DNA of 32,507 nt from Oscillospiraceae bacterium (GTDB lineage: Bacteria > Bacillota > Clostridia > Oscillospirales > Ruminococcaceae). The stretch is from the NCBI GenBank assembly GCA_900768675.1, contig CAAGDT010000100.1:1-32507 (forward strand). The letters run 5' to 3'. A model generated the notes under the pieces. The model searched no databases. It had not been told where the DNA came from and was given only the letters and a program-made list of their open reading frames with translations. The first letter of the stretch is position 1. Every line of letters begins with the position of its first letter. This document shows positions 1-6,303 of this stretch, piece after piece. Made by a program: the position numbers and the translations under genes.

Positions 1-1
1 C

Positions 2-403
2 GTTGTAATGGGCGGAGGAAAGAACCACCGCTATAATCTCTCGGACGCAGCTATGCTTAAGGACAATCATATTGACGCCTACGGCGGAATTACGGCGGCG
101 GTTAAAGCCCTCAGAAGAAGAGCAGGTCACATGCTTAAAATCGAGGTCGAAACAAGAAGCTTTGAGGAGCTTAATGAAGCCCTTGCAGTTGGCGCAGACG
201 TTATAATGCTGGACAATATGAGCTGCGAGGATATGAAAAAGGCGGTTGAAATTACAGCAGGACGGGCTAAGCTTGAAGCAAGCGGAAACGTAACCCTTGA
301 AAATATACGGGAGGTTGCTGAAACGGGCGTTGATATAATAAGCCTTGGCGCTCTTACTCACAGCGTAACCGCCTTTGATATTTCAATGAAATGGAAGAAG
401 TAA
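2..403 (+). CDS. nadC: Nicotinate-nucleotide pyrophosphorylase (quinolinate phosphoribosyltransferase), 3' part
   Basis: This is the C-terminal part of NadC, the cytoplasmic enzyme that joins quinolinate and PRPP to give nicotinate mononucleotide, CO2 and pyrophosphate in de novo NAD synthesis. The reading frame is already open at base 2, before the first ATG (base 8), so the gene is cut by the window edge and that ATG is internal. Recognisable family features are GGGKNHR followed by LSD, the KDNHI segment, the IEVE strand, the MLDNM segment (substrate-phosphate region of the barrel) and the SGNV and ISLGALTHS strands near the end. About 133 residues are visible of a usual ~280. It ends one base before the next ATG, so it is likely co-transcribed with the TtcA-like gene. 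nadA and nadB would be expected upstream but are not visible. Confidence 0.95.
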   Translation, partial: VVMGGGKNHRYNLSDAAMLKDNHIDAYGGITAAVKALRRRAGHMLKIEVETRSFEELNEALAVGADVIMLDNMSCEDMKKAVEITAGRAKLEASGNVTLENIREVAETGVDIISLGALTHSVTAFDISMKWKK

Positions 404-404
404 T

Positions 405-1154
405 ATGCGCAGGATTTTAGGCTATGTAAGAAAGGCTTGCGAGGAGTTCGATATGATACAGGACGGCGACAGGATTGCCGTTGGTATTTCGGGAGGAAAG
501 GACAGCCTTGTGCTGCTTAACGCCCTTGCCGCCTACCGCCGCTTTGCAGGAAAAAGCTATGAGCTTGTGGGGATTACCCTTGACTTATGCTTCGGCGGTC
601 AGCAGACGGACTACTCCGCAGTTGCCGAAATGTGCGAAAAGCTTGGCATTGAATACAAAATTGTAAGAACAGATATAGGCCCCGTTATTTTCGATATACG
701 AAAGGAAAGCAACCCCTGCGCTTTGTGTGCAAAAATGCGGCGGGGCGCTTTGCATGACGCTGCGATTGAAAGCGGTTGCAACAAAATAGCTCTCGGACAC
801 CATAACGACGACGTTATCGAAACCTTTATAATGAACCTTTTCAAGGAGGGCAGAATCGGCTGCTTTGCGCCTGTTACCTACCTTTCAAAGAAGAATATAA
901 CTATGATACGGCCTCTCGTTTTTGCGCCTGAGGCTAAGGTTACAAACTGCTGCAACAGGAACGGCTTCCCCGTCTGCAAGTCCAGATGTCCCGCCGACAA
1001 GAAAACCACCCGCCAGACCACAAAGGAGTGGCTTTACTCTATGGAAAAGCAGGACAAGGGCTTTAAGGTGCGTATGTTTGGTGCATTAAGACGAAGCGGG
1101 GTAGACGGCTGGGGCTTTAAGAATAAGGAAGGCGGTGCCGACTCTGACTCTTGA
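405..1154 (+). CDS. TtcA-family PP-loop ATPase (tRNA thiolation-like)
   Basis: A 249-residue adenine-nucleotide alpha-hydrolase of the TtcA/TilS superfamily. The PP-loop SGGKDS lies at residues 29-34. A CALC pair (C105, C108) and a later cysteine-rich stretch VCKSRC (C191, C195) match the layout of TtcA-type proteins, which hold an Fe-S cluster on three cysteines and thiolate cytidine 32 of tRNA. A GHHNDD segment at about 131-136 is also typical of the family. Substrate cannot be told from sequence: related Firmicutes proteins are often annotated only as TtcA-like, and a sulfur-transfer role on another tRNA position is possible. It starts one base after the nadC stop, and its 3' end overlaps the next gene by 20 bases, so the pair is probably translationally coupled. 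Confidence 0.85.
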   Translation: MRRILGYVRKACEEFDMIQDGDRIAVGISGGKDSLVLLNALAAYRRFAGKSYELVGITLDLCFGGQQTDYSAVAEMCEKLGIEYKIVRTDIGPVIFDIRKESNPCALCAKMRRGALHDAAIESGCNKIALGHHNDDVIETFIMNLFKEGRIGCFAPVTYLSKKNITMIRPLVFAPEAKVTNCCNRNGFPVCKSRCPADKKTTRQTTKEWLYSMEKQDKGFKVRMFGALRRSGVDGWGFKNKEGGADSDS

Positions 1155-2430
1155 GATACCGGAACAGGTAACTGAAATTCTTGAGCTTTTAAAGGCTCAT
1201 ACATATACGCCTTTTCTTGTGGGCGACTGCGTAAATTCCCTTATTCTTGGAGAACGGACAATGGATTTTGATATTGCCTGCAACGCTTCTGTGGATAGGA
1301 TAATCGCTATTTTTGAGGGCAAGTACAAAATCGTCGAGGACCAGCTGTACAAAGGCGAGCTTATCATAATTACAGGCGGAATGGGAATTTCCGTTGCGCC
1401 CTTTCGTTCCCGCTTTGACAGAAACGGAAAGCCTGTTTACTGCAATACGATAGACGAGGATTTGAGAAGGCGCTGCTTTTCCGTAAATGCAATCGCCTAC
1501 AGCCCCGACAGAGGGCTTTACGACCCCTTCGGCGGAGCAGAATGCCTTGAAAGCGACATGGTTATACTAAGGGCGATTGAGGAAAGAAGATTCTGCGAGG
1601 CGCAGCAGCGGCCTGCAAGCAAAAAATCAAAAAAAGCCCCCGAAAAGGCGGTTATTCCCGTTATAAGGGAAAATCCCCGCTGTATTTTAGAGGCTATGCT
1701 GAAATATTCACGGGGCGAGGCGGAGATAAGCCCCAAAACTCTTGAAAATATGTGTGAAAACCCGGAGCTTCTGGATTCCCTCAGTAATACGGAGGTTATG
1801 TCCTCTTTCCGGGATATAATTATGGGCAAGCGGGTGACGGAAACCCTTATGCTGTTCAGCGGCGTTCTGTTTTACCTTTTTCCTATGCTTCGGGAGCAGG
1901 AAAACTATGACCAGCACAGCAGATACCAGGAATATACCCTTTTTGAGCATACCGCAAGGGCGGTGGGCTACGCCGTTCCGGATATAACCCTGCGGCTGGC
2001 GCTGCTGTTTCACGGGGCGGGGAAGGTGGACTGCGCCGCAGACAGGGGAGCATATACCTCCTACGACGGGCACGGGGAAAGAGGGGCTATGCTCCTGCGG
2101 GGAGCGCTGTCCGATTACGGAGTTGAGGGAACGCTTATACAAAAGATTGAATGTCTCATACTGCACCACGACGACAGGATAACTCCCGAAAACAAGGGGG
2201 ATTTTGTGAAGAAGTACGGGGCGGAGAATACCCGTCTTCTGCTTTTGCTGCAGTCTGCAAACGTTCGTGCAAAAAGCTCAGAGCCGCTTAACGAGCGGGT
2301 TTCCGCTTCGCTGAGGCAGCTTGCGGAGGATACTGTGGCTAAGCCTGCTGAAAGGGCTAAGAGAAATAATACGGTTACTTTAGAGGGGCTTAAGAGTATA
2401 TCGAAGATGCTGGAGTATAAGAGAGGATAG
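1135..2430 (+). CDS. Divergent CCA tRNA nucleotidyltransferase-like protein with eroded catalytic motifs
   Basis: 431 residues with the overall order of bacterial class II CCA-adding enzymes: nucleotidyltransferase head (about 1-150), neck/body, then an HD-like domain (about 265-350). The metal-binding DxD is kept (D44-F-D46), but other signatures are changed. The usual GGxVRD is GDCVNS (30-35), the RRDFTxN motif is RRCFSVN (112-118), the EDxxR base-selection motif reads ENPRC (179-183), and the HD pair of the phosphohydrolase-like domain is HG (293-294). A Lys-rich insert sits at about 158-172. The start is a GTG inside the upstream gene with AAGGAAGG close before it; no ATG is available before residue 43. 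It may be a pseudo-enzyme, a specialised paralogue, or a lineage variant. A second, canonical cca elsewhere would be expected if this one is inactive. Confidence 0.8.
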   Translation: MPTLTLEIPEQVTEILELLKAHTYTPFLVGDCVNSLILGERTMDFDIACNASVDRIIAIFEGKYKIVEDQLYKGELIIITGGMGISVAPFRSRFDRNGKPVYCNTIDEDLRRRCFSVNAIAYSPDRGLYDPFGGAECLESDMVILRAIEERRFCEAQQRPASKKSKKAPEKAVIPVIRENPRCILEAMLKYSRGEAEISPKTLENMCENPELLDSLSNTEVMSSFRDIIMGKRVTETLMLFSGVLFYLFPMLREQENYDQHSRYQEYTLFEHTARAVGYAVPDITLRLALLFHGAGKVDCAADRGAYTSYDGHGERGAMLLRGALSDYGVEGTLIQKIECLILHHDDRITPENKGDFVKKYGAENTRLLLLLQSANVRAKSSEPLNERVSASLRQLAEDTVAKPAERAKRNNTVTLEGLKSISKMLEYKRG

Positions 2431-2454
2431 CTTGCTATAGCAGGATAATAGGGG

Positions 2455-2486
2455 GCGCCGCCGCTTTAGCGGCGGCGCTTTTTTTT
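2455..2486 (+). terminator. Rho-independent terminator of the nadC-ttcA-cca-like operon
   Basis: Perfect 10-bp GC-only stem GCGCCGCCGC / GCGGCGGCGC with a TTTA loop, followed directly by eight T residues. It sits 25 bases after the cca-like stop codon. A second GC hairpin follows at 2487-2505 without a T tract. Confidence 0.95.
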
Positions 2487-2505
2487 GCGGCGGCGAAGCC
2501 GCCGC
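2487..2505. repeat. Second GC-rich hairpin next to the terminator
   Basis: GCGGCGGC-GAA-GCCGCCGC, an 8-bp perfect stem with a 3-base loop. Its left arm repeats the sequence of the terminator's right arm, so the two hairpins can swap partners. It has no T tract on either strand and is not a terminator by itself. Confidence 0.6.
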
Positions 2506-2518
2506 AAAGCCTTCCTCA

Positions 2519-2554
2519 CCACAAACACAAAACCCGGGAGAAGTTCCCGGGTTT
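2519..2554 (-). terminator. Terminator of the amino-acid ABC importer operon
   Basis: On the minus strand AAACCCGGGA / TCCCGGGTTT (arms 2545-2554 and 2530-2539) with a 5-base loop, followed by the T-rich TTTTGTGTTTGT. It lies directly after the ATPase stop codon and faces the terminator of the convergent operon. Confidence 0.9.
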
Positions 2555-2559
2555 CACTT

Positions 2560-3321
2560 TTATGTCCTGTATCTTTCAAGAAACCGCTTTGTTCTCTCAT
2601 TTTCGGTGTTCTCAAAAACCTCCTGCGGCGTTCCGTTTTCGATTATTACTCCCTCGTCCATAAATATTACCCTGTCGGAAATGTCGTGGGCAAAAGCCAT
2701 TTCGTGGGTAACGATAACCATTGTCATCTTTTCCTCCGCAAGTGACTTTATTACCTTTAAAATCTCACCCGTAAGCTCAGGGTCAAGAGCTGAGGTAGGC
2801 TCGTCAAAGAAAAGAATCTCGGGGCTCAGCGCAAGTGCTCTTGCAATAGAAACTCTCTGCTGCTGACCTCCGGAAAGATTGCAGGGGTACTCCTTCGCCT
2901 TTCCCTCAAGCCCCATTTTTTTCAGCAGCTTCATAGCGTTTTCCTCCGCCTGCTCCTTGTCCTGCTTTAAAACGTGTATCGGCGCTTCGGTTATGTTTTT
3001 CAGCACCGACATGTGGGGGAAAAGGTTGAAGCTCTGGAAAACAAGACCGATTTTAAGGCGGATTTCCCGCAGGGTTTTCTGGGGAGCATAAACCGGCTTT
3101 CCCTTATCCATTCCCACTATCATATCCATATCGCATATTGTTATAGTGCCGCTGTCCGCCCGTTCGAACTGGTTTATACAGCGCAGAAGGGTTGATTTTC
3201 CGCTTCCGGAGGGGCCGATTATTGAAAGAACCTGTCCCTTCTTTGCGTTGAAGGATATGTCCTTTAAAACCTGATAGCCATTAAAGCTTTTGGAAATGTT
3301 CCGAACTTCAAGTATTGCCAC
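2560..3321 (-). CDS. Polar amino-acid ABC transporter, ATP-binding protein
   Basis: 253-residue ATPase of the GlnQ/HisP family that powers uptake of polar amino acids on the cytoplasmic side of the membrane. Visible motifs in order: Walker A GPSGSGKST (about 36-44), Q-loop VFQSFNLFPHMS, signature LSGGQQQR, Walker B ILFFDEPTSALD, and the switch histidine in VTHEM. The segment between Walker A and the Q-loop is about 12-15 residues longer than in GlnQ, a form seen in some clostridial members. It begins 12 bases after the permease stop, with a GGAGG ribosome site, so the two are one transcript. The amino acid carried cannot be told from this subunit. Confidence 0.95.
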   Translation of the reverse strand: MAILEVRNISKSFNGYQVLKDISFNAKKGQVLSIIGPSGSGKSTLLRCINQFERADSGTITICDMDMIVGMDKGKPVYAPQKTLREIRLKIGLVFQSFNLFPHMSVLKNITEAPIHVLKQDKEQAEENAMKLLKKMGLEGKAKEYPCNLSGGQQQRVSIARALALSPEILFFDEPTSALDPELTGEILKVIKSLAEEKMTMVIVTHEMAFAHDISDRVIFMDEGVIIENGTPQEVFENTENERTKRFLERYRT

Positions 3322-3333
3322 TTTGCCGCCTCC

Positions 3334-4038
3334 TTATCTGTAGTAGTCAAGTTTCTTTTCAATAAAGTTAAAGATAAATGTGAGAACCGTTGCAAAAACG
3401 AAATAGAAGGCGCCTGCAATAAACAGCGGTACAAGGGAGCTGTAAACCTGCATCTGCTGCCTTGCCTTCAGGGTAATTTCTGCGTAGGCAACTACGTTAG
3501 CAAGGGAGGTGTCCTTTACAAGGGTTATAATCTCGTTGGAGGAAGCAGGAACTATCCGCTTTATTACCTGCGGCAGGATTACACGGAAGAAGGTCTGCCT
3601 CTTTGTAAAGCCGAGAGCCGCCGCTGCTTCGTACTGACCCTTCGGTATAGACTCAATTCCGCCGCGGAAGATTTCTGCAAAATAGGCGGCGTAGTTAAGG
3701 GTAAATGCAGTAAGTACGGCGTAGAACATATAGTTCTCGTCCCTTATATCGAATAGTCCGAAGAAGTTTTCAAGGAAGGGCGGAAGCCCCTCAATCATCT
3801 TTATATAAGGTATAGCGTAGTACACCGCTATGACCTGCAGCATAAGGGGAGTTCCCCTCATTATAAGTATGTACAGGTTTGTTAACCAGGAAATCGGCTT
3901 GAATTTACACATTTTCAGCATTGCCGTTATCATTCCCAGCGGAATTGCAAACAGCAGCGTTCCTCCGAAAACCTTGAGGGTCGGTATCATATATTCAAGC
4001 AGTATTCCCGTTACCTTTAAAATATCTTCGCCGCTCAT
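3334..4038 (-). CDS. Polar amino-acid ABC transporter, permease
   Basis: 234-residue inner-membrane permease of the HisM/GlnP family. It has about five hydrophobic segments; the first is around residues 15-40 (TLKVFGGTLLFAIPLGMITA). The cytoplasmic EAA loop, which docks onto the ATPase, is visible as EAAAALGFTKRQTFFRVILP at about 137-156. A periplasmic-side insert (about 80-105, with GLPPFLENFFG) lengthens it relative to GlnP. It is separated from the upstream binding-protein gene by a terminator and has its own promoter (4097-4125), so permease and ATPase can be made at a different level from the binding protein. Confidence 0.94.
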   Translation of the reverse strand: MSGEDILKVTGILLEYMIPTLKVFGGTLLFAIPLGMITAMLKMCKFKPISWLTNLYILIMRGTPLMLQVIAVYYAIPYIKMIEGLPPFLENFFGLFDIRDENYMFYAVLTAFTLNYAAYFAEIFRGGIESIPKGQYEAAAALGFTKRQTFFRVILPQVIKRIVPASSNEIITLVKDTSLANVVAYAEITLKARQQMQVYSSLVPLFIAGAFYFVFATVLTFIFNFIEKKLDYYR

Positions 4039-4096
4039 AAGCCTTTGCCTTTCATTTTTCTGCGGTAGTGTGATGATATACTACTGCGACATTCCT

Positions 4097-4125
4097 ATTT
4101 TATCAGAAATTTCCGGATAATGCAA
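4097..4125 (-). promoter_or_regulatory. Internal sigma-A promoter for permease-ATPase
   Basis: On the minus strand TTGCAT, a 17-base spacer and TAAAAT, about 60 bases upstream of the permease start. It lies downstream of the hairpin terminator at 4151-4189 and would restore transcription past it. Confidence 0.6.
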
Positions 4126-4150
4126 TAGAAAAGACGAAAAAAACAGGAAT

Positions 4151-4189
4151 TACACAAAAACTCCCGAAAAACCGGAGGTCTTTCGGGAG
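4151..4189 (-). terminator. Terminator/attenuator between binding protein and permease
   Basis: On the minus strand CTCCCGAAA ... TTTCGGGAG (9-bp stem, arms 4181-4189 and 4161-4169) followed by TTTTTGTG. It sits right after the binding-protein stop codon and probably keeps binding-protein mRNA in excess over permease-ATPase mRNA. Confidence 0.85.
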
Positions 4190-4219
4190 CTTACTGCTGT
4201 TATACGGGTAAAATATCTC

Positions 4220-5071
4220 TTACTTTACGGTTGTAATATCAGAGCCGAACCACTTTGTTGAGATTTCGCCGAGCTTTCCGTCAGCCTTCATTTCGCTGAT
4301 AATGGACTGAACCTTGTCACGGAGAGCGCAGTCGTTCTTTCTGAAGCCGATTGCGTATTCCTCCTGCTCGCCGAGAGCGTCGGGGAGGATTCTGTAATCC
4401 TTGCCGTTTGCAGTAATGAGGTAGTTTGCAACTACGGAGTCAAGGAAAACGCCGTCAACAAGACCAACCTCAAGCTGCTGTAAAGCCTCAACGTTGGTTG
4501 CAATTGCTGTAACTGTCATTGTCTTGCCTATATCGGAGTCTGCAAGGATTTCCTGTGCGGTTGAGCCGTTCTGAACTGCAACGTTCTTGCCGGTAAGGTC
4601 AGCGGCAGCCTTATATTCCGAAGCGTTAGCAACAACGAAAATCATATCGTTCTTCATATAAGGCTCGGAAAGGTTCATAACCTCTGCTCTGGTGGGGTTT
4701 ACGCTCATTCCGTTCCAGATGCAGTCAATCTTGCCTACTTCAAGGTCGGTTTCCTTTGTTGCCCAGTCGATAGGCTGCTTTACGAGGGTAACGCCGAGTC
4801 TTGCGCAGACTTCCTCTGCAACGTCAATATCGAAGCCTACAATCTGGTCGTTTTCATCGGTGTAGCCCATGGGAACGAAGGTAGCGTCAAGTCCTAAGAT
4901 AAGCTGCTTGTTGTCAAGCACCTTCTGGAGGGACTGGTCTGCGCCGTCTGTTTCGGTATTCTGCTGTGCTGCGGTGGTGGTTTCAGCATTTCCGGAGCCT
5001 GAACAGCCTGCAAATGCGAATGTTGCAAGCGCAGCAAGGGCTGTCATACCTGCAAATAATCTTTTCTTCAT
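4220..5071 (-). CDS. Polar amino-acid ABC transporter, substrate-binding lipoprotein
   Basis: 283-residue family 3 solute-binding protein. The N-terminus is a lipoprotein signal (MKKRLFAGMTALAALATFAF, then a lipobox ending AGC), followed by a short Ser/Gly/Thr linker, so the protein is tethered outside the membrane. The family body starts at NKQLILGLDATFVPMGY, with the FDIDVAEE helix and NPTRAEVMNLSEPY; the Arg in the last segment normally binds the ligand alpha-carboxylate. The hinge region VDGVFLDSVVANYLI supplies the usual Asp for the alpha-amino group. The ligand is a polar amino acid, but cystine, glutamine and others cannot be separated here. A near-consensus promoter and a 14-bp palindrome lie in front of the gene. 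Confidence 0.94.
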   Translation of the reverse strand: MKKRLFAGMTALAALATFAFAGCSGSGNAETTTAAQQNTETDGADQSLQKVLDNKQLILGLDATFVPMGYTDENDQIVGFDIDVAEEVCARLGVTLVKQPIDWATKETDLEVGKIDCIWNGMSVNPTRAEVMNLSEPYMKNDMIFVVANASEYKAAADLTGKNVAVQNGSTAQEILADSDIGKTMTVTAIATNVEALQQLEVGLVDGVFLDSVVANYLITANGKDYRILPDALGEQEEYAIGFRKNDCALRDKVQSIISEMKADGKLGEISTKWFGSDITTVK

Positions 5072-5091
5072 AATGTACGTCCTTTCTTTTG

Positions 5092-5105
5092 GGGCAGTAC
5101 TGCCC
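5092..5105. promoter_or_regulatory. 14-bp perfect palindrome in the binding-protein leader (possible operator)
   Basis: GGGCAGTACTGCCC is a perfect palindrome without spacer, lying about 17-30 bases after the predicted start of transcription and 21 bases before the start codon. The position fits a repressor site or an RNA hairpin near the ribosome site. The related string TACTGCCCC recurs at about 5255-5263 and 20697-20705. No regulator can be named. Confidence 0.45.
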
Positions 5106-5128
5106 GTTAACGTTTCTTTTGCCTGTAC

Positions 5129-5157
5129 AGTATAGCACGCTTAAAGACCGCTGTAAA
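5129..5157 (-). promoter_or_regulatory. Sigma-A promoter of the amino-acid importer
   Basis: On the minus strand TTTACA, exactly 17 bases, then TATACT. The predicted transcription start is near 5122, giving a leader of about 50 bases with an AAAGGA ribosome site. Confidence 0.85.
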
Positions 5158-5354
5158 TAGCGGAATTGCTTTTTCGTAGGATTGCACAAAACCGCAGAAA
5201 AAGAAAGCCCGTTTTTAACGCAGTAATGCAATAATCTTACGGGAACGGGGAAAATACTGCCCCTAAAAATTATAAAAATCTTTTTTTGGCAGGAAATTTA
5301 AGGGGCGGATTATAATATTTCTTATAAAAATAGTACAGAGTTTATTTTTACCCC
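5158..5354. other. Spacer between two divergent promoters
   Basis: About 200 AT-rich bases between the importer promoter and the rpmH promoter. I see no open frame of note and no DnaA boxes (TTATCCACA), although rpmH borders dnaA and the origin in many bacteria; dnaA is absent here. A second possible -10, TATAAT, lies at about 5311-5316 without a good -35. Confidence 0.5.
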
Positions 5355-5383
5355 TTGACAACTGAGCGAATTTTGTTTATAAT
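5355..5383 (+). promoter_or_regulatory. Consensus sigma-A promoter of rpmH-rnpA-yidD-yidC-jag
   Basis: TTGACA, 17 bases, TATAAT: a full match to the sigma-A consensus, as expected for ribosomal-protein output. The leader holds a 7-bp hairpin (GGGAGTA-CTA-TGCTCCC, one G-T pair, 5402-5418) and an ACGGAGG ribosome site. Confidence 0.95.
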
Positions 5384-5447
5384 AATATGGCTAAGCATAA
5401 AGGGAGTACTATGCTCCCATGCAAGAATAAAAACGGAGGTATAAAAA

Positions 5448-5582
5448 ATGAAAAGAACATATCAGCCTAAGAAGCGCCAGAGAATGAAGGAACACGGCTT
5501 CAGAAAAAGAATGAAGACAGCTAACGGCCGCAAGGTTCTGGCAAGAAGACGCGCAAAGGGTAGAAAGCGCTTAACATACTGA
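5448..5582 (+). CDS. rpmH: 50S ribosomal protein L34
   Basis: A 44-residue, very basic protein starting MKRTYQPKKRQRMKEHGFRK and ending RRAKGRKRLTY, which is L34 along its whole length. It is a small component of the large ribosomal subunit. It begins 8 bases after an ACGGAGGT ribosome site and is the first gene after a consensus promoter. rnpA follows after 6 bases, the usual arrangement in bacteria. Confidence 0.98.
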   Translation: MKRTYQPKKRQRMKEHGFRKRMKTANGRKVLARRRAKGRKRLTY

Positions 5583-5588
5583 TAAACC

Positions 5589-5969
5589 ATGGGAGAATTT
5601 TCCAAAGGTTTTTACAGTATAAAAAAGGACCGTGAATTCCGCTTTCTGTTTAAAAAAGGCGAAACCTCAGTTAATTACGGTTTCGTCTGTTATTTTAAGC
5701 AGAACAAGCGCCGCAGAAACCGCTGCGGCATTGTTACAAGCAAGAAAATCGGCAAGGCGGTTGTAAGAAACCGCGCAAGGCGGGTTATAAGAGAGGCGTT
5801 CCGTATCTTCGACCATGACTTAAGAGAGCTTACGGACAAGCGTTACGATTTTATCTTCGTGGCAAGAACAAAAACCGCGTCGCTTAAATCGACGCAGGCG
5901 CTTGGACTTATGAAGTCAAGGCTCCTGCCTCTTGTTGCACCCCCGCCAAAAAACAACGATAAGGGCTAA
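5589..5969 (+). CDS. rnpA: Ribonuclease P protein component
   Basis: 126-residue basic protein subunit of RNase P, which helps the RNA subunit bind precursor tRNA and cut the 5' leader. The family signature is present as KKIGKAVVRNRARRVIREAFR at about 53-73, containing the RNR motif. The N-terminal part (SIKKDREFRFLFKKGE) is the usual start of the fold. The ATG at 5589 has no clear ribosome site of its own and lies 6 bases after the rpmH stop, so translation is probably coupled. The C-terminus is a short Pro/Lys-rich tail. Confidence 0.97.
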   Translation: MGEFSKGFYSIKKDREFRFLFKKGETSVNYGFVCYFKQNKRRRNRCGIVTSKKIGKAVVRNRARRVIREAFRIFDHDLRELTDKRYDFIFVARTKTASLKSTQALGLMKSRLLPLVAPPPKNNDKG

Positions 5970-5996
5970 GAAGCCTATGGACAACAAAGCTGCTTT

Positions 5997-6269
5997 ATGA
6001 AATACCTGTTTATCGGATTGATACGCTTGTATCGTATGACCTTGTCAAAGCTGAAGCCGCCTTGCTGCCGCTTTTATCCTACATGCTCGGCTTACGGGAT
6101 TGAAGCCCTTAAGCGTTTCGGAACAGTAAAGGGCGGCTACCTCACCATTAAGAGGATTGTCCGCTGCAACCCATTCAGCGCCGGCGGCTACGACCCCGTT
6201 CCGGAGGAGTTTCATTTCTTTCACCGTGAACGTAAAGGAACTGCCCGCAAAGGCAAAGATAAAGACTAA
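5997..6269 (+). CDS. yidD: Membrane protein insertion efficiency factor YidD
   Basis: 90-residue YidD/UPF0161 protein. It has the short amphipathic N-terminus (LFIGLIRLYRMTLSKLK), the cysteine pattern PPCCRFYPTCSAYGIEAL, and the RIVRCNPFSAGGYDPVPE segment that together define the family. In E. coli it lies at the inner face of the membrane and aids YidC-dependent insertion. Its position between rnpA and yidC is the usual one. The tail is Lys/Arg rich. Confidence 0.97.
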   Translation: MKYLFIGLIRLYRMTLSKLKPPCCRFYPTCSAYGIEALKRFGTVKGGYLTIKRIVRCNPFSAGGYDPVPEEFHFFHRERKGTARKGKDKD

Positions 6270-6303
6270 ACAAACGTGCGGAATAACAGAAGGGTGATTA
6301 AAA

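Noticed and set aside
5158..5447. Replication origin next to rpmH
   Set aside because: rpmH borders dnaA and oriC in many bacteria, but no dnaA gene and no DnaA boxes are visible; the upstream neighbour is an amino-acid importer.
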